Assembly (NCBI GenBank): GCA_028705705.1 | Contig: JAQWCZ010000136.1 | Span: 1-5,808 of the forward strand | DNA from: Paludibacter sp. | GTDB lineage: Bacteria > Bacteroidota > Bacteroidia > Bacteroidales > Paludibacteraceae | Reading direction: 5' to 3' | DNA length: 5,808 bases | Shown: one piece after another, positions 1 through 5,129 of the stretch | Position numbering within the stretch: the stretch's first letter is position 1 | Layout of the letters: each line of letters opens with the position of its first letter | Program-made: the position numbers and the translations under genes | The notes under the pieces: model-generated | Told to the model about the DNA's origin: nothing | The model's database searches: none | What the model saw: only the letters and a program-made list of their open reading frames with translations

Positions 1-669
1 ATACTTGTTAGCTACTTTCTGTCGCGTTGAAACACCCGGAATTCCTAACAATTGTTCGTTAAACGAACCTTCTATACCACTTCTGCCTCCCTTCACCTCA
101 TCGGCATACACATCGCCAATCGTTCTGGAAGCGAGCGAACCAAATGGTTTTACCCTGCGCACAAATTCGCGGGTGAATAATCCGCTGCGGTTTCTGCCAA
201 GTCTGTAAAGCGGTAATTTTCTGAGCTCTTTCAGTTGTGCGTACGAAATTCTTTTGGGATGTAGCAACAGATTTCCATCTTGCTCTCTAAACGCTTTCAA
301 CAAGATGTTTCTGTACTGCACCTTACTCTTATCTCCAAAAAAATTAGACAGGGAAAGCGATAAAGAATCGAGATTTTCATAAAACAACTTGCCGTCGTCT
401 TTATTTAGAGCAGGAACCCTCAAATCCATGTACACATAGTAGGTAGGTATCGAACTGGCCAGCAACCTGCCATCTGATGCAAAGATATTTCCCCTTTTCG
501 GCCTGACCGTAATATCGCTGATTTTCTGCTTCTCAGCCAGCTTCATCCATTCATTTCTTTCAAAGAACTGGATTTGAACGATTTTATATATCACCAATAA
601 AAAGAGAATGGAAATAATAAAATATACTATTCCAAATCTTACGACGATATTTTTACGTTTATCCGGCAT
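1..669 (-). CDS. ftsI: FtsI/PBP3-type class B penicillin-binding protein, N-terminal part (cut by window edge)
   Basis: Septal peptidoglycan transpeptidase that cross-links new wall at the division site; only the first 223 residues are in the window and the frame is still open at base 1. Translating the minus strand from the ATG at 669 gives a short basic cytoplasmic tail (MPDKRKN), one membrane anchor at about residues 12-31, then the start of the PBP dimerisation domain. The class B signature RPKRGNIFASDGRLLASS lies at about 56-73 and the typical TIGDVY...GGRSGIEGSFNEQLLGIPG stretch at about 183-212. The catalytic domain with the SxxK serine would lie beyond the left edge. There is no Shine-Dalgarno sequence; the leader is A-rich (AACAATAAAAA). 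It is the fourth gene of the mraZ-rsmH-ftsL-ftsI operon, but a repeat-filled gap of 93 bp separates it from ftsL. A class B PBP is near certain; FtsI specifically follows from the operon position. Confidence 0.93.
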   Translation of the reverse strand, partial: MPDKRKNIVVRFGIVYFIISILFLLVIYKIVQIQFFERNEWMKLAEKQKISDITVRPKRGNIFASDGRLLASSIPTYYVYMDLRVPALNKDDGKLFYENLDSLSLSLSNFFGDKSKVQYRNILLKAFREQDGNLLLHPKRISYAQLKELRKLPLYRLGRNRSGLFTREFVRRVKPFGSLASRTIGDVYADEVKGGRSGIEGSFNEQLLGIPGVSTRQKVANKY

Positions 670-682
670 TTTTTATTGTTTT

Positions 683-706
683 GGACGTAAGCATTACGCC
701 CCTACA
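683..706 (-). repeat. REP-like palindrome, copy B (next to ftsI start)
   Basis: Read on the minus strand this is TGTAGG followed by the palindrome GGGCGTAA-TGC-TTACGTCC (the two share GG): 8-bp arms around a 3-nt loop, with one T for C in the right arm that still allows a G-U pair in RNA. It shares its 15-bp core with the copy at 741-762, starting 58 bp away. Its edge is 13 nt upstream of the ftsI ATG, so the hairpin would fold close to the ribosome-binding region. No U-run follows it, so it is not an intrinsic terminator. It resembles the dispersed REP-type palindromes mobilised by RAYT transposases; that link is inference. Confidence 0.75.
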
Positions 707-740
707 TTAACCATTAACCACTATCAACTGACCACTAAAT
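707..740 (-). repeat. Degenerate heptamer block between the two palindromes
   Basis: On the minus strand the block reads as loose repeats of TTAGTGG / TAGTGG / TTAATGG / TTAATG with a diverged unit (TCAGTTGA) inside. It fills exactly the space between the two palindromes, so palindrome - heptamers - palindrome looks like one compound element. No coding potential is visible. Confidence 0.55.
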
Positions 741-762
741 GGGCGTAAGCATTACGCCTACA
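741..762 (-). repeat. REP-like palindrome, copy A (just after ftsL stop)
   Basis: On the minus strand it begins TGTA and then forms AGGCGTAA-TGC-TTACGCCC, with 7-bp perfect arms (GGCGTAA/TTACGCC). It starts at the base after the ftsL stop codon. Compared with copy B it lacks two G at the left flank but has the intact right arm. The two copies lie in the same orientation, so they are direct repeats of a palindrome. Confidence 0.75.
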
Positions 763-1137
763 TTATTCTATAACAATCGGCGGGGTGCTACCCGGTTTCA
801 ACTGCATGCCTTTACTTTGCATCAACAACAAAATATTCGACTGGCGACTGATTTCCATCAATTCAGCCGAAATGGTCAGCGACTCATATTTGGCATCCTG
901 TATGTTTTTTTTCAGCATGACTACCTTTGCAATTTGCTTTTCGCTGGCATAACGGTTATCAATATACCCGATACTGAGTACCACCAGCAGGATAATCAAC
1001 AAATACTGTTTTCTGAAGAACTTCTTGGTCAGAATATTTCCATTGAGGATGTCACGTACGCTGCTTGAACGAATATCCGACAAATCCTCACTCTGACGAA
1101 TCTTTTCTACTATATTTTTAAAAAACGACATACTCAT
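763..1137 (-). CDS. ftsL: FtsL-like divisome membrane protein
   Basis: Small bitopic protein of 124 residues expected to act with FtsQ/FtsB-type partners to recruit and activate the septal synthase. It has a cytoplasmic tail (1-43, with KKFFRKQ just before the membrane), one transmembrane helix at about 45-59 (YLLIILLVVLSIGYI), and a periplasmic helical, probably coiled-coil segment at about 62-108, ending with PGSTPPIVIE. The call rests on size, topology and the position between rsmH and ftsI, which is the classic ftsL slot; primary sequence of FtsL is poorly conserved across phyla. The ATG at 1137 overlaps the rsmH stop as ATGA, which suggests translational coupling. A second Met two codons later (1131) is an alternative start. 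The proline-rich last residues sit directly against the repeat element. Confidence 0.85.
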   Translation of the reverse strand: MSMSFFKNIVEKIRQSEDLSDIRSSSVRDILNGNILTKKFFRKQYLLIILLVVLSIGYIDNRYASEKQIAKVVMLKKNIQDAKYESLTISAELMEISRQSNILLLMQSKGMQLKPGSTPPIVIE

Positions 1138-2048
1138 TGATGATTCAGGATTGCAATTCTCAATTTAGCACTGCGGGCTCTCGGATTAGCAGCTACTTCT
1201 TCATCACCGGCAACAATCACCTTATTATTAATAGCTCTCAAAGGAGCAATCACATTTCCGTAGAAATCTTTCTCCAGTTTACCTTCAAAATTTCCGGAAC
1301 GGATGAAATTCTTCACCAACCGGTCTTCGAGTGAATGGTAGGTCAATACCACCAACCGACCATCCTCATTCAACACCTCCACACACTGACTCAGCAACGA
1401 TTTCAGCACTTCCATTTCCCGGTTTACTTCGATGCGCAATGCCTGAAAGACACGCGCCATATCTTTTTTCTCTTTCTCTCTTCCGAAGAAAGGTTTCAAC
1501 ACCTCAATGAACGGGAATATTCTGTCAAATTTATTGTTCGAACGGAAGTTGACGATGGTACGTGCTATCTTTCGGGCATTGTGCAATTCACCATAAAGGT
1601 AAAAAACATCTGCTAACTGCTCCTCTGTATAGGTATTCAATACCTTCGCGGCAGTCAGACCGGATTTCATATTCATTCGCATATCCAGCTCACCATCATG
1701 GCGGAAAGAAAATCCGCGCTCCGCTACATCAAAATGATGAAAAGACACACCCAAATCGGCCAATACACCATCGACTTTCTCAATCTGATGAAATTGAAGG
1801 AAATTTTTCAGGTATTTAAAATTGCTGTGGATGAAAATAAACCGATCATCTTCAGGAATATTGCCAAAAGCATCTTCATCCTGATCAAATCCCAATAACT
1901 TCCCGTTTTTGCCTAATCTTTTCAATATTTCCCGCGCATGTCCCCCACCACCAAAAGTGCAGTCCACATAAATCCCATCAGACTTGATATTCAGTCCATC
2001 AATGGTTTCTGTGAGTAATGCAGGCACATGATAAACGGGCTCATCCAT
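1134..2048 (-). CDS. rsmH: 16S rRNA (cytosine(1402)-N4)-methyltransferase RsmH (MraW)
   Basis: SAM-dependent enzyme that N4-methylates C1402 in the P-site region of 16S rRNA. The 304-residue length is normal for the family. Visible signatures are HVPALLTETI (7-16), the SAM-binding motif YVDCTFGGGGH (27-37), GFDQDEDA (53-60), the family signature VLADLGVSFHHFDVAERGFSF (95-115), FQALRIEVNRE (201-211), LTYHSLEDRLVK (235-246) and the C-terminal NPRARSAKLRIA (288-299). All motifs are intact, so it should be active. The start at 2048 (MDEPVYHVPA) places the conserved HVPALL motif right at the N-terminus as usual. It lies 12 bp downstream of mraZ and overlaps ftsL by 4 bp. Confidence 0.98.
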   Translation of the reverse strand: MDEPVYHVPALLTETIDGLNIKSDGIYVDCTFGGGGHAREILKRLGKNGKLLGFDQDEDAFGNIPEDDRFIFIHSNFKYLKNFLQFHQIEKVDGVLADLGVSFHHFDVAERGFSFRHDGELDMRMNMKSGLTAAKVLNTYTEEQLADVFYLYGELHNARKIARTIVNFRSNNKFDRIFPFIEVLKPFFGREKEKKDMARVFQALRIEVNREMEVLKSLLSQCVEVLNEDGRLVVLTYHSLEDRLVKNFIRSGNFEGKLEKDFYGNVIAPLRAINNKVIVAGDEEVAANPRARSAKLRIAILNHQ

Positions 2049-2060
2049 AGGACTTATAAC

Positions 2061-2513
2061 TTACTTTTTCATCATTCTTTCTCTGAGTAAAGCGGCAAAA
2101 TCAGGAGTTGACAAACGGGACTGTTCAAATTTTGCCTTGCTCCATACTGCAAACCGGTCAATCATACCAACGAAAAGCACTTCTGCATTTTCCACAGCTA
2201 TAGTCTGCAGGTGTTTTTTCTGTATCAGGACGCGCCCCTGACTGTCAATATCCAGCCATTCAGCCTCAGAAACAAATTGCATGAGCAACATCTGATCAAC
2301 AGGATTCCACTCATCGAGTTTAGACTTAAAATCTTCTACTTTTTCATTCCAAACCGGAACAGGATAAATAACCAGACAATCATTTTCAGCATCTTTTCGC
2401 ATCACAACCCTTTCCCTGTTTGATTCAGGGAGTATCTTGCGATACACGGAAGGAATGAAAATTCTCCCCTTTACATCCGCTTTTGCTTCATATTTCCCAA
2501 TAAATGTCGACAT
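2061..2513 (-). CDS. mraZ: MraZ transcriptional regulator of the dcw operon
   Basis: DNA-binding protein of the AbrB/SpoVT swapped-hairpin type that in other bacteria represses its own division operon. From the ATG at 2513 it has 150 residues (MSTFIGKYEAKAD...), the usual size. Two half-domains each carry the DxxGR signature: DVKGRIFIP at 13-21 and DSQGRVLI at 90-97. The frame stays open upstream to an ATG at 2582, but that would add 23 atypical residues and run over the putative operator, so 2513 is preferred. First gene of the operon. A direct repeat fitting a MraZ site lies 53-70 bp upstream of the start, consistent with autoregulation. Confidence 0.97.
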   Translation of the reverse strand: MSTFIGKYEAKADVKGRIFIPSVYRKILPESNRERVVMRKDAENDCLVIYPVPVWNEKVEDFKSKLDEWNPVDQMLLMQFVSEAEWLDIDSQGRVLIQKKHLQTIAVENAEVLFVGMIDRFAVWSKAKFEQSRLSTPDFAALLRERMMKK

Positions 2514-2540
2514 GATAATCTTTGCATTATTTTGCAACGG

Positions 2541-2548
2541 TAAAAGTA
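2541..2548 (-). promoter_or_regulatory. Possible -7 element for mraZ operon
   Basis: On the minus strand TACTTTTA matches the Bacteroidota -7 consensus TAnnTTTG except for the last base. It is 27 bp upstream of the mraZ ATG and 18 bp downstream of the GTGGGG repeats, which would then cover the -33 region. No convincing TTG -33 element is seen, as expected if the promoter is weak or regulator-controlled. Confidence 0.3.
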
Positions 2549-2566
2549 TAAAAACTATTTTGAATT

Positions 2567-2583
2567 CCCCACATTTCCCCACA
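2567..2583 (-). promoter_or_regulatory. Putative MraZ operator: two GTGGGG direct repeats
   Basis: The minus strand reads TGTGGGGAAATGTGGGG, two TGTGGGG units with exact 10-bp period. This fits the TGGGN-N5-TGGGN arrangement known for MraZ sites in Escherichia coli, one helical turn apart. It lies just upstream of mraZ, in position to block the -33 region. Only two units are visible; the 10-bp positions on either side do not match, whereas three are typical of E. coli. Assignment to MraZ is inference from pattern and position. Confidence 0.6.
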
Positions 2584-2600
2584 AAAAACTTATCAACAAT

Positions 2601-2629
2601 TTTTCAAGTGTTAAATCTTGCTTTTCAAG
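2601..2629. repeat. TTTTCAAG direct repeat in the divergent control region
   Basis: TTTTCAAG occurs at 2601-2608 and 2622-2629, a 21-bp period (two helical turns). The second copy also forms a small inverted repeat TCTTG-CTTTT-CAAGA (2616-2630). It could be a second regulator site in the mraZ/acyltransferase intergenic region, but in AT-rich sequence chance is possible. Confidence 0.3.
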
Positions 2630-2782
2630 AGCTTATAAACAAAATTTAAACGAATAATCAACAAGCATATCAAACAGCATACACCTGATCATCAACTACA
2701 TATAAAATATGATAAAATCTGGCAAACAATAAATACATAAAAGTGGGGGAATAAGAATTCATACACTCCGATATATTTTTAT

Positions 2783-2790
2783 TATTTTTG
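2783..2790 (+). promoter_or_regulatory. -7 promoter element of the acyltransferase gene
   Basis: TATTTTTG is a perfect match to the Bacteroidota -7 consensus TAnnTTTG. It lies 21 bp upstream of the ATG at 2812, giving a predicted short leader of roughly 15 nt. No clear TTG is found at the -33 distance. The element overlaps an in-frame TTG (2788), which argues against that codon as a start. Confidence 0.5.
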
Positions 2791-2811
2791 CTTCGCAGAA
2801 AAACAACCCTT

Positions 2812-3630
2812 ATGACCAAACAAAAAATTGTCAAAATTGATGTTGCCAAGGTGATTAAAACCAGGGCTCCTCATGCAAAAGTTCCTAAGTTCATTGTGAA
2901 TTATCTGAAAAAGATTGTTCACCAGGAAGAAATAAACGAATTTTTTGAAAAAAATCCGGATTTGAAAAATCTGGCATTTGTGGAGGCCGGATTGAAATTC
3001 TTGGGCGTTACAACTTCAATATACGGGAAGGAAAACTTACCGCCCAAGGACGGAAAGTATATTTTTGCCAGTAATCACCCACTAGGGGGACTTGACGGCT
3101 TGACAACCGGTTACCTCATCGGCAAGGAATATGAAGGGAAGGTACGCTTTTTCTCCAACGACCTGTTGGCTAATCTACATCCCATGAAAGAAATGTTCGT
3201 CCCGGTTAATAAATTTGGAGCACAGTCGAAAAGTCATGCTGAAATGATGCATGAATTATACAGTTCAGACAATCACTTAGTTACTTATCCTGCCGGCATG
3301 TGTTCCCGAAAAGTTAAGGGGAAAATTTGTGATTTGGAATGGAAGAAGAATTTCATTACCAAAGCCATTCAATACCAACGGGATGTAGTACCTATTTATT
3401 TTGAAGGAAGGAATTCAAACTTTTTCTACAACCTGGCGAATCTGCGTAAATTCTTTAAGATTAAATTTAACATCGAAATGATGTACTTAGCGGATGAAAT
3501 GTTTAAACAAAAAGGGAAACATTTCACGATAAAAATAGGAGAAAGAATACCCTGGCAGACATTCGACAAGTCAAAAACACAGGCTCAATGGGCAGAATGG
3601 GTGAAACAGAAAGTTTATGCCCTGAAGTGA
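2812..3630 (+). CDS. LPLAT-family lysophospholipid/amino-lipid O-acyltransferase (PlsC-like, GlsA/OlsF-like)
   Basis: Probable membrane-associated acyltransferase that transfers a fatty acyl chain to a lyso-lipid hydroxyl. It has 272 residues from the ATG at 2812 (MTKQKIVKID). Motif I is ASNHPLGGLDG (86-96): the His89-Asp95 pair has five residues between them, not the four of classical PlsC (HX4D). The same NHPxGxxDG form occurs in the hemolysin-like branch that includes the acyltransferase half of OlsF. Other blocks are FFSNDLL (113-119), the motif-III equivalent TYPAGMCSRK (158-167, with Ala where PlsC has Glu in FPEG) and VVPIYFEGRNS (192-202). In Bacteroides such a protein (GlsA) works with a GNAT-type N-acyltransferase (GlsB) in glycine-lipid synthesis; no such partner gene is in this window. 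It diverges from mraZ with its own promoter and its stop touches that of rimM. Acyltransferase is secure; the substrate is not. Confidence 0.85.
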   Translation: MTKQKIVKIDVAKVIKTRAPHAKVPKFIVNYLKKIVHQEEINEFFEKNPDLKNLAFVEAGLKFLGVTTSIYGKENLPPKDGKYIFASNHPLGGLDGLTTGYLIGKEYEGKVRFFSNDLLANLHPMKEMFVPVNKFGAQSKSHAEMMHELYSSDNHLVTYPAGMCSRKVKGKICDLEWKKNFITKAIQYQRDVVPIYFEGRNSNFFYNLANLRKFFKIKFNIEMMYLADEMFKQKGKHFTIKIGERIPWQTFDKSKTQAQWAEWVKQKVYALK

Positions 3631-4149
3631 TTATAAGTCAAGGAGTCCGTCGGGAAGTTCAACTTCAATAATCTTGTTATCCTGATTAATTTCGCGGATA
3701 TATTCTTCACTGACCGGTATCAGCAATTCATCATCATCCTTTTGAATCACAAACAAGACATTTTCGGTAGTATGATCAATTTCACTAATTACACCGATTA
3801 TGCCTTTTTCAATATCTTTCAACTGAAATCCAACCAGATAATCAAGATCAGGTTCAACTTCACCAAGTAAATCCAGTTGTTCTTTCAAAATAAAAATCTG
3901 CAACCCTGAGAAAGGGCGGACATCCTCTTCACTATTTAATCCATCCAAACGCAATATGCCGGTCGAGGTTGTTTTCAAACGAAAGTCGGCAACGACAAAC
4001 GGGACAAATATCCCATCCAACTCAAAAATAAAAAAAGGCAATTCTTCAAGTTCAAAAACATCGGTTGTGAATCCAAACGACATTTCACCCTGTATACCGT
4101 GGGGTTTGTTAATTTGCCCAATTGGGAAAAGTTGGCTTTTGCTTATCAT
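3631..4149 (-). CDS. rimM: Ribosome maturation factor RimM
   Basis: Assembly factor that binds S19 and helps mature the head of the 30S subunit. The 172 residues match the family length. The N-terminal RimM domain (about 8-90) starts with FPIGQINKPHGIQGE (8-22), the family hallmark; the PRC-barrel domain (about 99-170) contains YLVGFQL, GVISEIDH, ELLIPVSEEYI (141-151) and the final VELPDGLLDL. The start at 4149 places the GxxxKPHGIQG motif right at the N-terminus. In many bacteria rimM is linked to rpsP/trmD/rplS, and in many Bacteroidota to murA; here it appears to stand alone, with its own promoter and a terminator-separated gene upstream. Its TAA at 3631-3633 directly abuts the opposing TGA at 3628-3630. 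Confidence 0.95.
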   Translation of the reverse strand: MISKSQLFPIGQINKPHGIQGEMSFGFTTDVFELEELPFFIFELDGIFVPFVVADFRLKTTSTGILRLDGLNSEEDVRPFSGLQIFILKEQLDLLGEVEPDLDYLVGFQLKDIEKGIIGVISEIDHTTENVLFVIQKDDDELLIPVSEEYIREINQDNKIIEVELPDGLLDL

Positions 4150-4213
4150 TCACTGAAGTTGTTTGTTTGAATCAAGTTTATGATTTGATTTCTGACTACA
4201 ATATAAAGTCATG

Positions 4214-4246
4214 CAAAAGTAACAAAATATGGACACAAACAAAAAA
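4214..4246 (-). promoter_or_regulatory. rimM promoter (-33 TTTTTTG, -7 TACTTTTG)
   Basis: On the minus strand TTG (4242-4240, inside a T-run) is followed after 18 nt by TACTTTTG (4221-4214), a perfect TAnnTTTG -7 box. The predicted start near 4207 gives a leader of roughly 57 nt before the rimM ATG. The -33 region coincides with the U-tract of the upstream gene's terminator. The leader holds a weak AATCAA/TTGATT inverted repeat (4170-4190). Confidence 0.55.
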
Positions 4247-4273
4247 GCCATACATTTCATTTAACGTATGGCT
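4241..4273 (-). terminator. Intrinsic terminator of the outer-membrane barrel gene
   Basis: On the minus strand AGCCATAC (4273-4266) pairs perfectly with GTATGGCT (4253-4246) around a 12-nt loop, followed at once by a T-run and TTTG. It lies 25 bp after the stop codon of the barrel gene at 4299 and in the right orientation for it. Confidence 0.8.
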
Positions 4274-4298
4274 CTTTGCTGTTCATCACCTGTGTTTT

Positions 4299-4931
4299 TT
4301 AAAACATAAAAACAAGCGAGGCTGCAAGTTGGTTTCTTTTCAGATCGATATTATCCCGGTTATTCAGATCGAGTATTCCCCAGTTATACCCAACCCTGAG
4401 TTGTATGTTGTCATATTGAGCTCCGGCACCCAGACCAACCTGCAAGTCAAAGCGATTCACATCATATACCCCATCGTCATCTGCATCAGCTTTGTAACGA
4501 TCATAAGTTGTTTTAATTTCAGAACTCCCGATATTAGTTATGTTAATGGTTTTTTGCGATATACCGAAATTAAAATTCGGACCCGCAAAAGCAAATAGTT
4601 TCAACGCATTGTCCACAGGGAAACCAAGCTGCAGTTGCAATGGCACATCAATCAAATGCGCATTATAGTAATTTGTACCAGAAATTGCACCATCAAAAGT
4701 CGACATCAGATAACTATAAATTACCCCATACCTAAAATCTACATTCGTAAATATCTCTGTTTCAGAAACCGGTCCAATCCTGACACCACTCACTTGTGAC
4801 GGGTAAACTGCGGTTGACGCATTGGTTTCTTCAGTTACATGAATATATCCTGCCTCAACACCAATCTTTTGAGCTGAAAGATTTACTGCGGCAAAAAACA
4901 ACATGATAAAAATAAATAATTTTGCTTTCAT
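4299..4931 (-). CDS. Small outer-membrane beta-barrel protein (PorT/OMP_b-brl-like)
   Basis: Secreted protein of 210 residues predicted to form an 8-10-stranded barrel in the outer membrane. It has a clear signal peptide (MKAKLFIFIMLFFAAVNLSAQ, cleavage near 20-21), then alternating amphipathic strands such as KIGVEAGYIHV, FTNVDFRYGVIYSYL, LIDVPLQLQLGF, KLFAFAGPNFNFGIS, FDLQVGLGAGAQY and IQLRVGYNWGILDL, and a terminal strand ending LAASLVFMF with the C-terminal Phe typical of BAM substrates. The stretch from about 127 to 160 looks like a long surface loop and contains DADDDGVYD (149-157), a DxDxDGxxD calcium-loop pattern. The specific role is unknown; such barrels are numerous in Bacteroidota. 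Transcribed alone, with a terminator right after it. Confidence 0.85.
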   Translation of the reverse strand: MKAKLFIFIMLFFAAVNLSAQKIGVEAGYIHVTEETNASTAVYPSQVSGVRIGPVSETEIFTNVDFRYGVIYSYLMSTFDGAISGTNYYNAHLIDVPLQLQLGFPVDNALKLFAFAGPNFNFGISQKTINITNIGSSEIKTTYDRYKADADDDGVYDVNRFDLQVGLGAGAQYDNIQLRVGYNWGILDLNNRDNIDLKRNQLAASLVFMF

Positions 4932-4991
4932 TTCTTATATGTTTAATGTTATAAATATTTTTCACCAACCCCATGCAATATAGGATTACAG

Positions 4992-4999
4992 TAAAGATA
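4992..4999 (-). promoter_or_regulatory. Possible -7 element of the barrel gene
   Basis: Minus strand TATCTTTA matches TAnnTTTG at all fixed positions but the last, 60 bp upstream of the ATG at 4931. No -33 TTG is evident. Weak support; it is simply the best candidate in this AT-rich 198-bp divergent spacer. Confidence 0.25.
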
Positions 5000-5092
5000 T
5001 AACCTAAAAAGCTAATTAATAGTTTTTATTTTTAGATTTATTTTACAATTCTAACTTCCTTAAAAGAAATCATCATAATGAAAACAAAATCT

Positions 5093-5100
5093 TATCTTTG
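5093..5100 (+). promoter_or_regulatory. -7 promoter element of the DUF4861-like gene
   Basis: TATCTTTG is a perfect TAnnTTTG match 29 bp upstream of the ATG at 5130. The predicted leader is about 23 nt and A-rich, with AAAAGG ending only 2 nt before the ATG, too close for a normal Shine-Dalgarno. No good -33 element is visible. Confidence 0.5.
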
Positions 5101-5129
5101 TATACATTTCTGATTAAATACAAAAGGTT

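Noticed and set aside
683..762. Palindrome pair as intrinsic terminators or a CRISPR fragment
   Set aside because: No U-run follows either hairpin in the operon direction, and there are only two units whose spacer is itself a simple repeat, unlike CRISPR spacers.
739..1068. Plus-strand open frame of 109 codons opposite ftsL
   Set aside because: It starts inside the palindromic repeat, runs antisense to ftsL and has no recognisable protein features.
1137..1898. Several plus-strand open frames opposite rsmH
   Set aside because: All are antisense to a fully intact, highly conserved gene and encode no recognisable domain.
2514..2582. N-terminal extension of mraZ to the ATG at 2582 (173 residues)
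   Set aside because: The added residues do not resemble MraZ, the family begins at MSTFIGKYEAKAD, and the extension overlaps the putative operator and promoter.
2788..2811. TTG start for the acyltransferase (MLRRKTTL extension)
   Set aside because: The TTG is part of the perfect -7 box TATTTTTG, so it would lie upstream of the transcription start; the ATG at 2812 is preferred.
4170..4190. AATCAA/TTGATT inverted repeat in the rimM leader as a riboswitch or ribosomal-protein leader
   Set aside because: A six-pair AU-only stem with a 9-nt loop is too weak, and no known leader consensus is recognisable.
4122..4598. Plus-strand open frame of 158 codons spanning the rimM leader and the barrel gene
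   Set aside because: It crosses the terminator and promoter and is antisense to a gene with a clear signal peptide and barrel pattern; the composition looks like shadow translation.
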